DNA from: Chryseolinea lacunae
GTDB lineage: Bacteria; Bacteroidota; Bacteroidia; Cytophagales; Cyclobacteriaceae
Reading direction: 5' to 3'
Length of the DNA: 64,000 nt
Assembly (NCBI RefSeq): GCF_016735595.1
Contig: NZ_JAERRB010000001.1
Location: forward strand, 682,001-746,000
The notes beneath the pieces were generated by a model. It was given only the letters and a program-made list of their open reading frames with translations, searched no databases and was not told the DNA's origin. The translations under genes and the position numbers were made by a program. Shown one piece after another: positions 52,128-61,972 of this stretch (the first letter of the stretch is position 1; each line of letters opens with the position of its first letter).

Positions 52128-53195
52128 TTATTTTCCGAACGACTCCACCTTGTAGTCAAGGTTGGTGCCGAACACGGGGAAGCTGATCTTGAGCATGGCA
52201 TAGAGGCCACGGCCCTGAATGCTGGGGCGATAGCCCAACTCAGCGCCATACGACCAGCTGAACATGCGGTTGAAACGACCGTCCATGCCGAGGCGGAAGC
52301 CGATGTTTTTTGTCTTCAACGGGCTCACGTCATAAGTATGCGTGCCGGCGTTGGGGCTGTTCTCATCGGGGTCGGTATAGACAATGTTGTCGATCTTCAA
52401 AGACGGTGCATACATGATGTCGGCATAGACGGTGAAGATGAGGTCGTCGATGCCTTCTTCAAACTTGTCGAAGTTCACGGCCACGTTTTTGATCCAGGCC
52501 ATGGACCCTCCAATGTAGAGGCTTTGGGAAGAAATGTTGCTGAACACGTCGAACGATTCGCTTCTGCCGTTCACCACAATGGTTTTGGGCAGGCCAATGC
52601 CTTCGGCGTTTTTGAAGTCGGCGTTGCTGAGGCCTTGTTTGGAAAGGGCACGGCCCATGTCTGTGGAGCTATCCCAGATGATAGCGCCCAGCCTAGCCCC
52701 GTAGATCTTGCGGACTTTGCAGGGCACCTCGGCGTTGAGGGGCACGCGGGCGGCCCACTTGTTGCCTTTGTAGCTGTTTTTGTAGAGGAACATCTTGGTC
52801 TTGGAGCTTTGCTCGAAGTCTTTGATGTGATAGGTTCCGCCAAACTCGTAGTAGTTAAAAACCTCGGCGCGGTTGTCTACATCGCTCTTCTTCATGGCGA
52901 GGTCGCGCGAGAAATCGAAGAATTGCTGGCTGTAGGTTTTTCGGAAACTTACGCGAAAATCGGCCTTGTCCTTGTGATAATAGACCGCTTCCGCCCCAAA
53001 ACCGGCATTCACGTTGGTCACGAACATTTCGGCATAAAGGGGTTGAATGCCCACAAAAAGCTTGTTGACGGAATAGGGTTCGTCATAGAGTTCTTCGTAG
53101 GTAACGGCGGTTTTATCCTTTCGTTCCCCCTGCGCAAAAAGGTTGACGGAAGCTGTCAACAACGCAGCGATCAAGATTAAAAAGCGATGGTTCAT
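52128..53195 (-). CDS. Predicted outer-membrane beta-barrel protein, unknown
   Basis: The 355-residue protein has a signal peptide (to about residue 22, VNLFAQ) and many alternating strands (VGIQPLYAEMFVTNVNAGFG, AVYYHKDKADFRVSFRKTY, LYAMLKISFPVFGTNLDY). The pattern and size fit a barrel of about 14-16 strands. No family is recognised. It lies 39 nt upstream of hutI on the same strand, so they may share a transcript, though no functional link is obvious. Confidence 0.78.
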   Translation of the reverse strand: MNHRFLILIAALLTASVNLFAQGERKDKTAVTYEELYDEPYSVNKLFVGIQPLYAEMFVTNVNAGFGAEAVYYHKDKADFRVSFRKTYSQQFFDFSRDLAMKKSDVDNRAEVFNYYEFGGTYHIKDFEQSSKTKMFLYKNSYKGNKWAARVPLNAEVPCKVRKIYGARLGAIIWDSSTDMGRALSKQGLSNADFKNAEGIGLPKTIVVNGRSESFDVFSNISSQSLYIGGSMAWIKNVAVNFDKFEEGIDDLIFTVYADIMYAPSLKIDNIVYTDPDENSPNAGTHTYDVSPLKTKNIGFRLGMDGRFNRMFSWSYGAELGYRPSIQGRGLYAMLKISFPVFGTNLDYKVESFGK

Positions 53196-53306
53196 AACCT
53201 TCGGAATTGGGTATAATACAGTAAAAGTAATAAATCTACAGCGAAAAGTCAGCCCTATACATACGGGTCAGCCGACAGATGTAATACTTTGATTAAAAAA
53301 TGACTT

Positions 53307-55787
53307 TTACTCAGCCCCCTTCTCCAACCGCTTTTTCAGCTCCGACAGCTCTTTCAACTTCGCCGCGGTGTCGGCTTCCTTGTGTTTACGGGCGGTGATA
53401 TCCTCGAACATCCCCAAAACGCCCACCACTTCGCCGTGCTTGTTCATGACCGGCACCTTGCTGGTGAGCACCCACGATTCCTCGCCGTTGCTGTTCACAT
53501 TCCGCTCTTCATGGTCCAACCTAGCCTTGCGGCTGTTCATCACGGCCAGGTCGTCGGCGCGGTAGGCTTCGCCATGTTCTTTCCAGGGCATGTCGAAGTC
53601 GGTGCGGCCAATGAGGTCTTTGTGCGAGCGCAGGCCCGCCACCTGGGTAAATATCCGGTTGGCTCCCTGGAAGCGCAGTTCCTTGTCTTTCCAGAACACG
53701 GCGCGCGGCAGGTTGTCGATAATGGTTTGCATGGTCTGCTGGTCGTCGCTCAGTTGCTCCAGCATGCGGTTAATACGCGAGGTGTTGAAGGCCACCGTGA
53801 GCAGGTCGGCGCACGACTTCAGGAACTCCACATCTTCTTCTGTCCAGTCTTTTTGTTCCTGCTGATGTTCGCAGCAGATCACGCCGGCAATCTTGCCTTC
53901 GTTGAAGAACGGCACATCGAGCATGGATTGAATGTCGAGCGGGCTCAGGTAAACGTCAGAGAATTCGCGTGTAGCCACGTGGGTGTGAGCGTCTTTGGCG
54001 ATGATGATCTCTTCGCTGGTCACGGCTTCGAAGTAGCCTGGGAAGTCGCGGCCATAAAGCTCGGTGCCCGATTCGAACGTACCTTTGTTTTGCTGGTATA
54101 GTTTTTCGTTGAGGATCTTGTTTTCCTTGGCATGATAGGTCCAGATGCTGCAACGCGACACGCCCAGCTGACGGGTGATGGTGCTGGTGATTTTTTCGAG
54201 CGATGCATTCCAGTTGCCGTCCTGGATGTCTTTGTTTTTGGTGAGCTCCATCAGCACCTGGCGGTTGCGCTGGCTGATCTCGTTGCGCTTCTTTTCGCCG
54301 TCGAGCATGTTCTGGATGTGCTTTTCCTTGCGGCGCATTTCTTCCTGCGTGGCTTCCAGCTCTTCCATGTTCTGGCGCATCTCTTCTTCCTGTGCGCGCA
54401 TTTCTTCGGCTTGCTGCTGGGTGCGTTCCAACAACAGGCGCGTGCTTTCGCTGATGCGCACCGACGATATGGTGGAGGCTATGCTTTCGGTGAGTTTTTC
54501 GACAAGTTCAATTTCGTGGGGTTCGTATTTTCCGAAGGTGGCCAACTCCATCACACCAAAAATTTTCTCATTCACTTTCAGGGGCACCAGCAACAGGGCG
54601 TTGGGTGTAGACCCTCCTAAACCGGAGGTGATGGTGATGTATTCCTTCGGCACTTCCACCAGATAGATGCGTTCGCCTTCCAGAAAGCTTTGCCCCACCA
54701 GGCCTTCACCGATGGCCATGTGTTTCTTTAAAAACTTTTTCCGCTCAAAGGCATAGCAGGCCACGAGTTCGAGAAACTTCTCGTTGTCGCTTTCTTCGTT
54801 CAGCACAAACAGGCCGCCCTGGTTGCTTTTGGTATACTTCACCACAAAGCGGATGATGTTGTCGAATAGCTCTTCCGTTGTGCCGGTAGAGGTGCGGAGA
54901 ATTTCACCGATTTGCGCGAGGCCCGAAGTAGACCAGTTGCGCCGACGATCTTCTTCGGCATTGAGGCGAAGTTTGTCGCGCATCGAAATGAGGGTGTTGC
55001 CCAGGGCACCGTCGTCGGTTTCGAGGTTGAGGTCGGCGGTGTAGTCGCCGGCCGAGATGGCTTCGATGAAACCCGACAGCGACGACACGGCACGGCCCTG
55101 CTCCTCCGATCGCTTTTCGTGCTCCGTCACCATTTTCATGGACGAGCTTTGCAGGCGATAGAGGAATGCACACAGCGCACCCAAACCAACCACCAGCAAT
55201 AAAATGGATAACCACGACAGCGCACTGAGTGAGCTGGCGTCGGCGTGAACATCTTTTTGGATGTGCTCCACGAGCCTGTCTAATGTGCCGGCAAACGTTT
55301 CGTAGGCAGCGTCAAATTGTTGGTCGGCGGCATCGCCTGCGTGGCTTCCCGCCACGGCCGCGGTGCTGTCGGTGCCCGCGGTGCCTGTGCTTCTATTTTT
55401 CCAGCGCTCCTGTGCCGACTCCATCAGTTTGTCTAAGGCAAAGATGGATTCTTTCAGCAGTGCTTTTGTTTCTTCTTCGTGAATAACGCCGAGATTTCCC
55501 AGCTCGGTTTCTTTACCGTCGTAGGTCCCCTGCAAAATTGCAGCCGATGTCTTTATGGGGGCGATGACATCGCGATCAAAGTTCTGGGTTTCGTCGCCGG
55601 CCATCAGTTCTTCGAACGACAAGTGAGCCGTGGTGACGCGGTTCTTGATGTTGTCGCCCAACGTGATGAACGGAACGTTATGCTCGTAGGTGTTGAGTGT
55701 TCTTCGCTGAACATACCCGATGAGGAGTGTGATGATCAGGCCCGCGAGGGCAAAGGCGAGGGTGTACTTGAGGGCACGATTTCTCAT
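53307..55787 (-). CDS. Membrane GAF-GAF-PAS sensor protein without output domain
   Basis: The 826-residue protein has an N-terminal membrane helix, a helical extracytoplasmic sensor (about 30-195, with a Gly/Ala/Ser/Thr-rich insert near 135-155), a second membrane helix (about 190-215) and a HAMP-like segment (about 215-275). A GAF domain (about 285-450), a long coiled coil (about 450-520, Glu/Gln/Met-rich), a second GAF domain (about 525-680) and a PAS domain (about 690-800, RAVFWKDKELRFQGANRIF ... VVGVLGMFEDIT) follow. It then ends with a short helix. No histidine kinase, GGDEF, EAL or methyl-accepting module is present, so output must go through a partner. Confidence 0.88.
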   Translation of the reverse strand: MRNRALKYTLAFALAGLIITLLIGYVQRRTLNTYEHNVPFITLGDNIKNRVTTAHLSFEELMAGDETQNFDRDVIAPIKTSAAILQGTYDGKETELGNLGVIHEEETKALLKESIFALDKLMESAQERWKNRSTGTAGTDSTAAVAGSHAGDAADQQFDAAYETFAGTLDRLVEHIQKDVHADASSLSALSWLSILLLVVGLGALCAFLYRLQSSSMKMVTEHEKRSEEQGRAVSSLSGFIEAISAGDYTADLNLETDDGALGNTLISMRDKLRLNAEEDRRRNWSTSGLAQIGEILRTSTGTTEELFDNIIRFVVKYTKSNQGGLFVLNEESDNEKFLELVACYAFERKKFLKKHMAIGEGLVGQSFLEGERIYLVEVPKEYITITSGLGGSTPNALLLVPLKVNEKIFGVMELATFGKYEPHEIELVEKLTESIASTISSVRISESTRLLLERTQQQAEEMRAQEEEMRQNMEELEATQEEMRRKEKHIQNMLDGEKKRNEISQRNRQVLMELTKNKDIQDGNWNASLEKITSTITRQLGVSRCSIWTYHAKENKILNEKLYQQNKGTFESGTELYGRDFPGYFEAVTSEEIIIAKDAHTHVATREFSDVYLSPLDIQSMLDVPFFNEGKIAGVICCEHQQEQKDWTEEDVEFLKSCADLLTVAFNTSRINRMLEQLSDDQQTMQTIIDNLPRAVFWKDKELRFQGANRIFTQVAGLRSHKDLIGRTDFDMPWKEHGEAYRADDLAVMNSRKARLDHEERNVNSNGEESWVLTSKVPVMNKHGEVVGVLGMFEDITARKHKEADTAAKLKELSELKKRLEKGAE

Positions 55788-56023
55788 GTTTCTACAGCGA
55801 TTGTCGTTCAGTGTTAAAAAAGCGCAGGCTTAGGTTGAAAAGTTAGCTAATAATCCCTGGAAAAGAAAAGACTGATGACCTGCCGCCGTTCAAATCAATC
55901 GTTTTAAATGTATGAAAATCCGGCGTTTTGAATGAATTGAGCAACCTAAACCAACCCATCACGGCACAAGGCCGCATCACGGTGTTTCTTCCGCGCGTTG
56001 TTCTGTTAAAAAGGCGCGACGAT

Positions 56024-57313
56024 TTACAGTTCTTTCAAGGCTTCTTCGCTGGCTTGCAGCACGCGGCTCACCACAAGGTCGTCGATGGCGGCCGACACAA
56101 ACATGGCTTCGTATTGCGACGGCGCCATGTAGATGCCGCGCTGCAACATAGACTGGAAGTATTTCGCAAACCTTGCCGTGTCCGAAGTTTTGGCCGTGTC
56201 GAAGTTGATGACGGTTTCGTCGGTGAAGAACAGTGTGAACATGGACCCCACCTGGTTGATGGTGTAGCCCAGCCCTTTAGAAAAAAGTTGTTTGCGTATG
56301 CCGCCCACGATGGCCGTGGTGGTGGTGTTGATCTGATGATAGAGTGAAGGATTGTCACGCAGTTGCGTGAGCATGGCATAGCCTGCGGCCATGGCCAGGG
56401 GGTTGCCCGACAATGTGCCGGCCTGATAGATGGGCCCCGCGGGCGACACGGCATCCATGATGTCCTTGCGCCCGCCATAGGCGCCCACCGGCAGTCCGCC
56501 GCCGATAATTTTTCCCAGGGTTGTAAGGTCCGGTTTAACATTGTAGAGTTCCTGCGCGCCGGCCAATGCCAGGCGGAAGCCGGTCATCACTTCATCAAAA
56601 ATAAGAATGATGTTGTGGGTGTCGCACAACTTACGCAAGCCCTGGAGATAGCCGGGCTGAGGTGCAACGCAACCCATGTTGCCCACTACAGGTTCGAGAA
56701 TGATGGCGGCAATTTCTTTCGGGTTTTCGTCGATGAGTCTGGCAATGGCATTGAGGTCGTTGAAGGGCGCGATGAGTGTGTCTTTGGCCGTTCCTTTTGT
56801 TACGCCCGGGCTATCGGGTGTGCCGAACGTCATGGCTCCGCTGCCCGCAGCAATCAGGAAGGAGTCGCCATGGCCATGATAGCAGCCTTCCATTTTAATG
56901 ATCTTGTCGCGGCCCGTAAACCCCCGGGCTACACGCACAGCCGACATGGTGGCTTCGGTTCCCGAATTGACCATGCGCACTTTTTCTACTGATGGAATGA
57001 TGGAGCAAATGAGCGCTGCCATTTCCACTTCGCGCGCCGTGGGCGCGCCAAACGATGGCGATGTGGCCAGGGCTTCCTTTACGGCTTCTTCCACCGCGGG
57101 GTGTGCGTGGCCGAGAATCATCGGTCCCCACGAGTTGATGAGGTCCACAAATTCATTTCCATCTTCGTCGTAGAGATACGGGCCCTTGGCGCGTTTCATG
57201 AACAAGGGATTTCCGCCCACGGCGCGAAACGCCCTCACGGGCGAATTGACGCCGCCGGGAATAATTTGCTTGGCCCGTTCAAACAAGGCTTTGCTCTTGG
57301 AAAAATCTTTCAT
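56024..57313 (-). CDS. hemL: Glutamate-1-semialdehyde 2,1-aminomutase
   Basis: The 429-residue PLP enzyme makes 5-aminolevulinate from glutamate-1-semialdehyde for haem synthesis. It has GGVNSPVRAF, VNSGTEATMSAVRVAR (PLP phosphate contact), FDEVMTGFR and the Schiff-base Lys268 in TTLGKIIGGGLPVGAYGG. Length and motifs are standard. It is the last gene of the guaA / TPR-binding protein / hemL series (36-nt gap). Confidence 0.96.
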   Translation of the reverse strand: MKDFSKSKALFERAKQIIPGGVNSPVRAFRAVGGNPLFMKRAKGPYLYDEDGNEFVDLINSWGPMILGHAHPAVEEAVKEALATSPSFGAPTAREVEMAALICSIIPSVEKVRMVNSGTEATMSAVRVARGFTGRDKIIKMEGCYHGHGDSFLIAAGSGAMTFGTPDSPGVTKGTAKDTLIAPFNDLNAIARLIDENPKEIAAIILEPVVGNMGCVAPQPGYLQGLRKLCDTHNIILIFDEVMTGFRLALAGAQELYNVKPDLTTLGKIIGGGLPVGAYGGRKDIMDAVSPAGPIYQAGTLSGNPLAMAAGYAMLTQLRDNPSLYHQINTTTTAIVGGIRKQLFSKGLGYTINQVGSMFTLFFTDETVINFDTAKTSDTARFAKYFQSMLQRGIYMAPSQYEAMFVSAAIDDLVVSRVLQASEEALKEL

Positions 57314-57349
57314 CGCAATATTGTTTTAAGACCGACAACGCGACACGCA

Positions 57350-59068
57350 TCACCGGCGATCGAGCACTTTCATCTGGCCTTCTTCAAAGCGCACAAAGGG
57401 TATCAACTCGTTGCTCCGGCCATGCTGATAGTCGTAGCCTTCGGTGAGGTAGCCGGGAATGACGCCTTCCTTGCTGAGCGCATCCTGAAAATAGACGCCG
57501 TTCTTTTTCAGTTCGTTACCCACAAAAATCATGTAGGCATAACCCATGGCGGCATAGTTGGATGGTGCGCGGCCATGTGTTTTCACATACTTGCGCACAA
57601 ACGCTTTGGTGTAGGGTTTGGCCGGATCGGTATAGTTGGGCGCGGTGAGAATGACGGAGAGGTTCTGGAATTTTTCGAGGTCAACCGCAGTTTGTTCCAG
57701 CCAGCTTTCGGAGCCCAGCACGATGATGTCGTCTTTGCGAGTTTCGATGCTGCTGAGCACTTTGGCGTAGATGAGGGCTTCGTCGGAGGCAACATAGATG
57801 CTGCCTACACTGTCCTTGCGCAAGGTGAATTGTTTCGGGTAGCGATACTCATCGTATTCCGTGGGTGTGGCCAGTGTGGTGAAGATGGATTGTGATCCTT
57901 CCTTGGATACGCGAAAGGTTTTTGAAATTCTGAAGTTCTTTTCCTTAGCGGCCTGAATGAAGTTGGCGGCCAGCACGGAGTCGCGACGCGTAGTGCCGTA
58001 GAACACGATGCAGTTTTTCTTTTTCACAAACGACGCCATGAACTCGCCCGACTTTCTTCCGATGGTTTCCAGCGCAGGCTGGTAGAGAAACGCATACGGG
58101 TTGGTGCCGATCATTTCGCTGTTGTTGTGCACCGGGTTGAACACGTTGATGCGGTTGGCCAGCGAGAAGTCGACAATGGCTTTGGCTTCTTCCTGGAAAA
58201 ACGGTCCCACCAGCAGGTCGGAGCTTTTCAGTTCGTCGGTATTGAGAATGGTTTTGATTTTCTCTACGCTGCGCTCGGTGTCGTAGGCGCGGAAGCTGAT
58301 CTTCACGCCTTGCTTGGCCAACGTGTCGACGGCGAGCTTCATGCCTTCATAGAGGTCGAGCACGCTTTGGTTTCTTTTCTTTGCCGGTGAGGCATCGAGT
58401 GTGCTGGCCATGAAGGGCAACAACACCGATACGGTGTAGGTGTCTTTGAAGAACGACTTTGGCGCTTCGGCTATGAAGTCGGCACGGTTCAGGTTATATT
58501 TTTTGATGACCGATTCCAGCTGTGTTTTGTCTTCGGGCACGGCGCTCTTCGACAGGGCGGTGGCGAGCGTAGTGCCGAGGAGTTGGTCTTTGGGATATTC
58601 CTCCGTCATCATGCGAAGGGTTTCGGCGTCGGCGATGGTGGGAATGATTTTCGCTTTCACCGCTTCGGCATCCTGCTGTATTTTTTTGTCCTGCAACAGG
58701 GCAAACATTTTGAGCCCCTGGAAGTAGTCTTTGTCTTCCATGTTGATCTTGCCCAGCCAGAAGTTCACTTCGTCCATTTTGTCCCACGTGGGATGGAGGG
58801 TTTTGATCTGGTTGAGCGATGTTTTTGCCACGGCCTTGTAGCCCTGATTGTAGGCGGAGAGCGCATAGAAAAACGATGCATATTCGGAGAACGGATTGCC
58901 GGTGCTGTAGGGAATCAGCGGTTTGAAACTCTCCATCGCCAGGTTCCATTTGCCTTCGCGGAAGAGGGTCTTGGCATTGAAATACTGCTTCGTAAAATCC
59001 ACCTGTGCAACTACGGCAACCTGCAGGCTCACGATCAGCACAAAAAACAATACTATTTTTCTCACCAT
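57350..59068 (-). CDS. Exported TPR plus type I periplasmic-binding-fold protein (LpoA-like layout)
   Basis: The 572-residue protein has a signal peptide (to about residue 22, VAVVAQ), a helical TPR-like part (about 25-190, ALSAYNQGYKAVAKTSLNQIK) and a type I periplasmic binding fold (about 215-560: YTVSVLLPFMAS, DLYEGMKLAVDTLAKQGVKI, DLLVGPFFQEEAKAI, IYVASDEALIYAKVLSSI). This order matches LpoA, the outer-membrane activator of PBP1a in Proteobacteria. No lipobox is present. Alternatively it is an amino-acid-binding protein of an ABC system, but no such transporter is nearby. It lies between guaA (54-nt gap) and hemL. The ATG at 59068 is used. Confidence 0.75.
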   Translation of the reverse strand: MVRKIVLFFVLIVSLQVAVVAQVDFTKQYFNAKTLFREGKWNLAMESFKPLIPYSTGNPFSEYASFFYALSAYNQGYKAVAKTSLNQIKTLHPTWDKMDEVNFWLGKINMEDKDYFQGLKMFALLQDKKIQQDAEAVKAKIIPTIADAETLRMMTEEYPKDQLLGTTLATALSKSAVPEDKTQLESVIKKYNLNRADFIAEAPKSFFKDTYTVSVLLPFMASTLDASPAKKRNQSVLDLYEGMKLAVDTLAKQGVKISFRAYDTERSVEKIKTILNTDELKSSDLLVGPFFQEEAKAIVDFSLANRINVFNPVHNNSEMIGTNPYAFLYQPALETIGRKSGEFMASFVKKKNCIVFYGTTRRDSVLAANFIQAAKEKNFRISKTFRVSKEGSQSIFTTLATPTEYDEYRYPKQFTLRKDSVGSIYVASDEALIYAKVLSSIETRKDDIIVLGSESWLEQTAVDLEKFQNLSVILTAPNYTDPAKPYTKAFVRKYVKTHGRAPSNYAAMGYAYMIFVGNELKKNGVYFQDALSKEGVIPGYLTEGYDYQHGRSNELIPFVRFEEGQMKVLDRR

Positions 59069-59122
59069 AATTTTTGCATTCAAAACAAAGTGCACGTCAC
59101 GCCACGGAATTCAGTACTAACA

Positions 59123-60649
59123 CTATTCCCACTCGATGGTTGCCGGGGGCTTCGAGCTGATGTCGTAGACCACGCGGTTAACGCCTTTCACTTTATTGAT
59201 GATGTCGCTCGACACGTTGGCCAGAAACTCGTAGGGCAGATGCGCCCAGTCGGCCGTCATGCCGTCGGTGCTGGTCACAGCACGGAGGCTCACCACGCGT
59301 TCGTAGGTTCGTTCGTCGCCCATCACGCCCACCGATTGCACGGGGAGCAACATGGCGCCGGCTTGCCACACTTTGTCGTAGAGGCCGCTGTCGCGCAGGC
59401 CGCCGATGAAGATGGCGTCCACTTCCTGGAGTATCCTCACTTTGTCGGCGGTGACATCGCCCAGAATGCGGATGCCCAGGCCCGGTCCGGGGAACGGATG
59501 ACGTCCAAGAATGGTGGGATCGATGCCCAATGTTTTTCCTACTACCCGCACTTCGTCTTTGAAGAGCGTGTTGAGGGGCTCCACGATTTTCAGCTTCATC
59601 TTTTCCGGCAACCCGCCCACGTTGTGGTGCGACTTGATGGTTTGGGATGGGCCGTTCACGGAAACCGATTCAATCACGTCGGGATAGATGGTACCCTGGC
59701 CCAGCCATTTCACATCGGAGATAAGGTGGGCTTCTTCGTCGAATACTTCAATGAAAGTTCTGCCAATGGCCTTACGCTTCGCTTCGGGTTCGGTGAGGTC
59801 TTTCAATGCCGCATAGAACTTGTCTTTGGCATCGACGCCTTTGATGTTCAGGCCCATGTGCTGATAGGAATCCAGCACTTGCTGAAATTCGTTTTTGCGC
59901 AGCAGGCCGTTGTCAACAAAGATGCAATGGAGGTTTTTGCCGATGGCTTTGTGCACAAGGATGGCGGCAACAGTGGAGTCTACCCCACCCGATAACGCCA
60001 TCACTACCTGGTCGTTGCCAAGGCGTGCTTTCAGCGACGCGATGGTGGTGTCCACAAACTGGTCGGCGGTCCAATCCTGGTTGCAGCCGCAGATGTGCAC
60101 TACGAAATTCCGGAGCAGATTTTTGCCTTCGGTGGTGTGCGTCACTTCGGGGTGGAACTGGATGCCCCACACCTTCTGGTTTTTTACTTTATAGGCAGCC
60201 ACGGCCACTGAGGGCGTGGTGGCGATGATTTCAAACGTGTCGGGCACGGAAGCGATGGTGTCGGCGTGCGACATCCACACTTGTGTATCGAGGGAGATTT
60301 CTTTCAGCAGCTCGTTGGCGTGGTTCACGGTGTTGAGCTTGGCGCGACCATATTCGCGGATCTGCGATGGCAGCACGTTGCCGCCTTGCTGGTGGGCAAT
60401 GAGTTGGGCACCGTAGCAAACACCTAGCACCGGCACATTCGAAAACGCGGAGATGTCGACCGTGGGCGAATTTTGGTCCCGCACGGAACAAGGGCTTCCG
60501 GAAAGGATCACGCCTTTGATGTCGGGCGTGATGGCGGGGACTTTGTTGAAGGGATGGATCTCGCAGTATACATTGAGCTCTCTCACCCGGCGGGCGATCA
60601 ATTGCGTGTACTGGGAACCGAAATCAAGGATCAGGATCTGTTGCGACAT
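59123..60649 (-). CDS. guaA: GMP synthase (glutamine-hydrolysing)
   Basis: The 508-residue enzyme makes GMP from XMP. The N-terminal class I glutaminase (residues 1-190) has [15 protein letters not shown], the nucleophile Cys in [15 protein letters not shown] and the His-Glu pair in FHPEV. The ATP pyrophosphatase domain has [12 protein letters not shown]. The C-terminal dimerisation domain ends [15 protein letters not shown], invariant in the family. It is complete. A -7 box stands directly upstream of the ATG. Confidence 0.97.
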   Translation of the reverse strand: MSQQILILDFGSQYTQLIARRVRELNVYCEIHPFNKVPAITPDIKGVILSGSPCSVRDQNSPTVDISAFSNVPVLGVCYGAQLIAHQQGGNVLPSQIREYGRAKLNTVNHANELLKEISLDTQVWMSHADTIASVPDTFEIIATTPSVAVAAYKVKNQKVWGIQFHPEVTHTTEGKNLLRNFVVHICGCNQDWTADQFVDTTIASLKARLGNDQVVMALSGGVDSTVAAILVHKAIGKNLHCIFVDNGLLRKNEFQQVLDSYQHMGLNIKGVDAKDKFYAALKDLTEPEAKRKAIGRTFIEVFDEEAHLISDVKWLGQGTIYPDVIESVSVNGPSQTIKSHHNVGGLPEKMKLKIVEPLNTLFKDEVRVVGKTLGIDPTILGRHPFPGPGLGIRILGDVTADKVRILQEVDAIFIGGLRDSGLYDKVWQAGAMLLPVQSVGVMGDERTYERVVSLRAVTSTDGMTADWAHLPYEFLANVSSDIINKVKGVNRVVYDISSKPPATIEWE

Positions 60650-60654
60650 GCCTG

Positions 60655-60662
60655 CAAAGATA
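60655..60662 (-). promoter_or_regulatory. -7 box TATCTTTG directly before guaA
   Basis: On the - strand TATCTTTG ends 5 nt before the guaA ATG. If it is used, the mRNA would begin at or next to the start codon. The -33 element is weak. Confidence 0.4.
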
Positions 60663-60731
60663 ACAGAAGCCTTCGGGCGAGAACGTTCGCACGATAAAAA
60701 ATTCTAGCGACTGTTAATCAATACGTTAGGC

Positions 60732-61355
60732 TCACCATTGCATGGAGATGATGCCGACTTGAAACCCGACAGACGAGAAACTGCTATAGTTGTAGTCGTT
60801 GCTTTTGCTGGTGCTGTAGTCATAGTGTACGACGGCCATCAACCCAAGCCTGCGTCGCTCGCTGATACGAACCAGGACACCGGCCTCGGGGCGGGCCAGA
60901 AATCCCCACGACCGCTCCTTCTCCTTGTATATATTATAGAATACGCTGTAGTCGTTTTTGTTGGCGCCCAGGCCCAGCCCGGCATAGGGAAGGAAACGGC
61001 TTTCCTTGTTCTCGCCACGGAAATAATATTGGCCACTGGCGGTGAAGCCCAACTGGTAGATGTAGTTGAAATAGTCAGTGGTGATGGCGCCGCTGGTCTG
61101 TTCGAACGTTTCGGTGGGCTTATACTCGGCGAAGGTGGTCCAGTTCACGTCCAGACCTGCCGAGAATTTGCGTTCGGAGCCAATGAACACGCGGTAGCCC
61201 ACCTTTACCCCGCGGGCCGAGGTGGCGCCGAGCCAGTCGGTGTTAGTGAGCGGCTGGTTGATGTCCCAGTTCAGATAGAAGTAGTTTTCCTGCGCGTTCA
61301 CAAAAGTGCAGACGCCGGTCAGCAGAAATAATATCGCGAGCTTTTTCATGTTCAT
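60732..61355 (-). CDS. Outer-membrane beta-barrel protein, unknown
   Basis: The 207-residue protein has a signal peptide (LAILFLLTGVCTFVNAQ) and about eight amphipathic strands (YFYLNWDINQPLTNTDWLG, VGYRVFIGSERKFSAGLDVNW, FLPYAGLGLGANKNDY, GFLARPEAGVLVRIS, VVHYDYSTSKSNDY), an OmpA/OmpW-like small barrel. The ATG at 61355 overlaps the stop of the DUF4136 gene by 4 nt (ATGA); the ATG at 61349 is also possible. The coupled pair suggests a lipoprotein/barrel complex. Function unknown. Confidence 0.82.
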   Translation of the reverse strand: MNMKKLAILFLLTGVCTFVNAQENYFYLNWDINQPLTNTDWLGATSARGVKVGYRVFIGSERKFSAGLDVNWTTFAEYKPTETFEQTSGAITTDYFNYIYQLGFTASGQYYFRGENKESRFLPYAGLGLGANKNDYSVFYNIYKEKERSWGFLARPEAGVLVRISERRRLGLMAVVHYDYSTSKSNDYNYSSFSSVGFQVGIISMQW

Positions 61356-61972
61356 TTGCTGATGTAGGGTGATTGAAGGAAGGCCTGATCGATGGCGTCG
61401 GTCGACTGCTTGTTCAGGTCGATGGTGCTGTATACGTCGCCCATGTAGGCCGTCCACAGCACGTTCACTTTTTTGTCGGCACCGATGTTTTTTAGGTCAA
61501 CGATCTCCAGCACCAGCGCGCCGGTGTTCTGGGCGTAGGTGTTCACATAGGGATAGTTGTAATAAGAGCCATAGTAGCCATAATAAGATGGATAATAATA
61601 GCTGGGATAGACCACTTGCTGAAACAGGTTGTAGTCGTTCACCACATAGACGTTAATACCCAAATCGGGCGACGCATTTTTTGCTACGCGTGTGTAGTTT
61701 GCCTTATTTATGTTGGCCTCCACCCGTTGCAACACGGTGCGCGGGTAGGTAGATTCTTTCTGCGTGAGGATGGTGTCTTTGGGATTGGCGTTCGAAATGA
61801 AGCCGATCGTGTCGGTCGACATGGAATAGGTGGCGTAGGACTTGAAGTTTGCGTTTTTGTCGTAGTGCGTAGACACCACCAGTTGATCCAGCAGCTTCAC
61901 GCTGTCGGGTTCGGGTTGACATCCCCACAGGGCAACACCCACCAGGGTTGTTAACAATGCTATCTTTTTCAT
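61352..61972 (-). CDS. DUF4136 lipoprotein with Tyr-rich loop
   Basis: The 206-residue protein has a lipoprotein signal (LLTTLVGVALWGC, Cys18) and a DUF4136 fold: NFKSYATYSM, RVEANINKANYTRV, PDLGINVYVVND and the final GALVLEIVDLKN ... VNVLWTAYMGDV. Between them lies a Tyr/Pro/Ser-rich loop of about 25 residues (QQVVYPSYYYPSYYGYYG onward). It differs clearly from the DUF4136 protein at 28765. It is translationally coupled to the following barrel protein. Confidence 0.88.
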   Translation of the reverse strand: MKKIALLTTLVGVALWGCQPEPDSVKLLDQLVVSTHYDKNANFKSYATYSMSTDTIGFISNANPKDTILTQKESTYPRTVLQRVEANINKANYTRVAKNASPDLGINVYVVNDYNLFQQVVYPSYYYPSYYGYYGSYYNYPYVNTYAQNTGALVLEIVDLKNIGADKKVNVLWTAYMGDVYSTIDLNKQSTDAIDQAFLQSPYISK

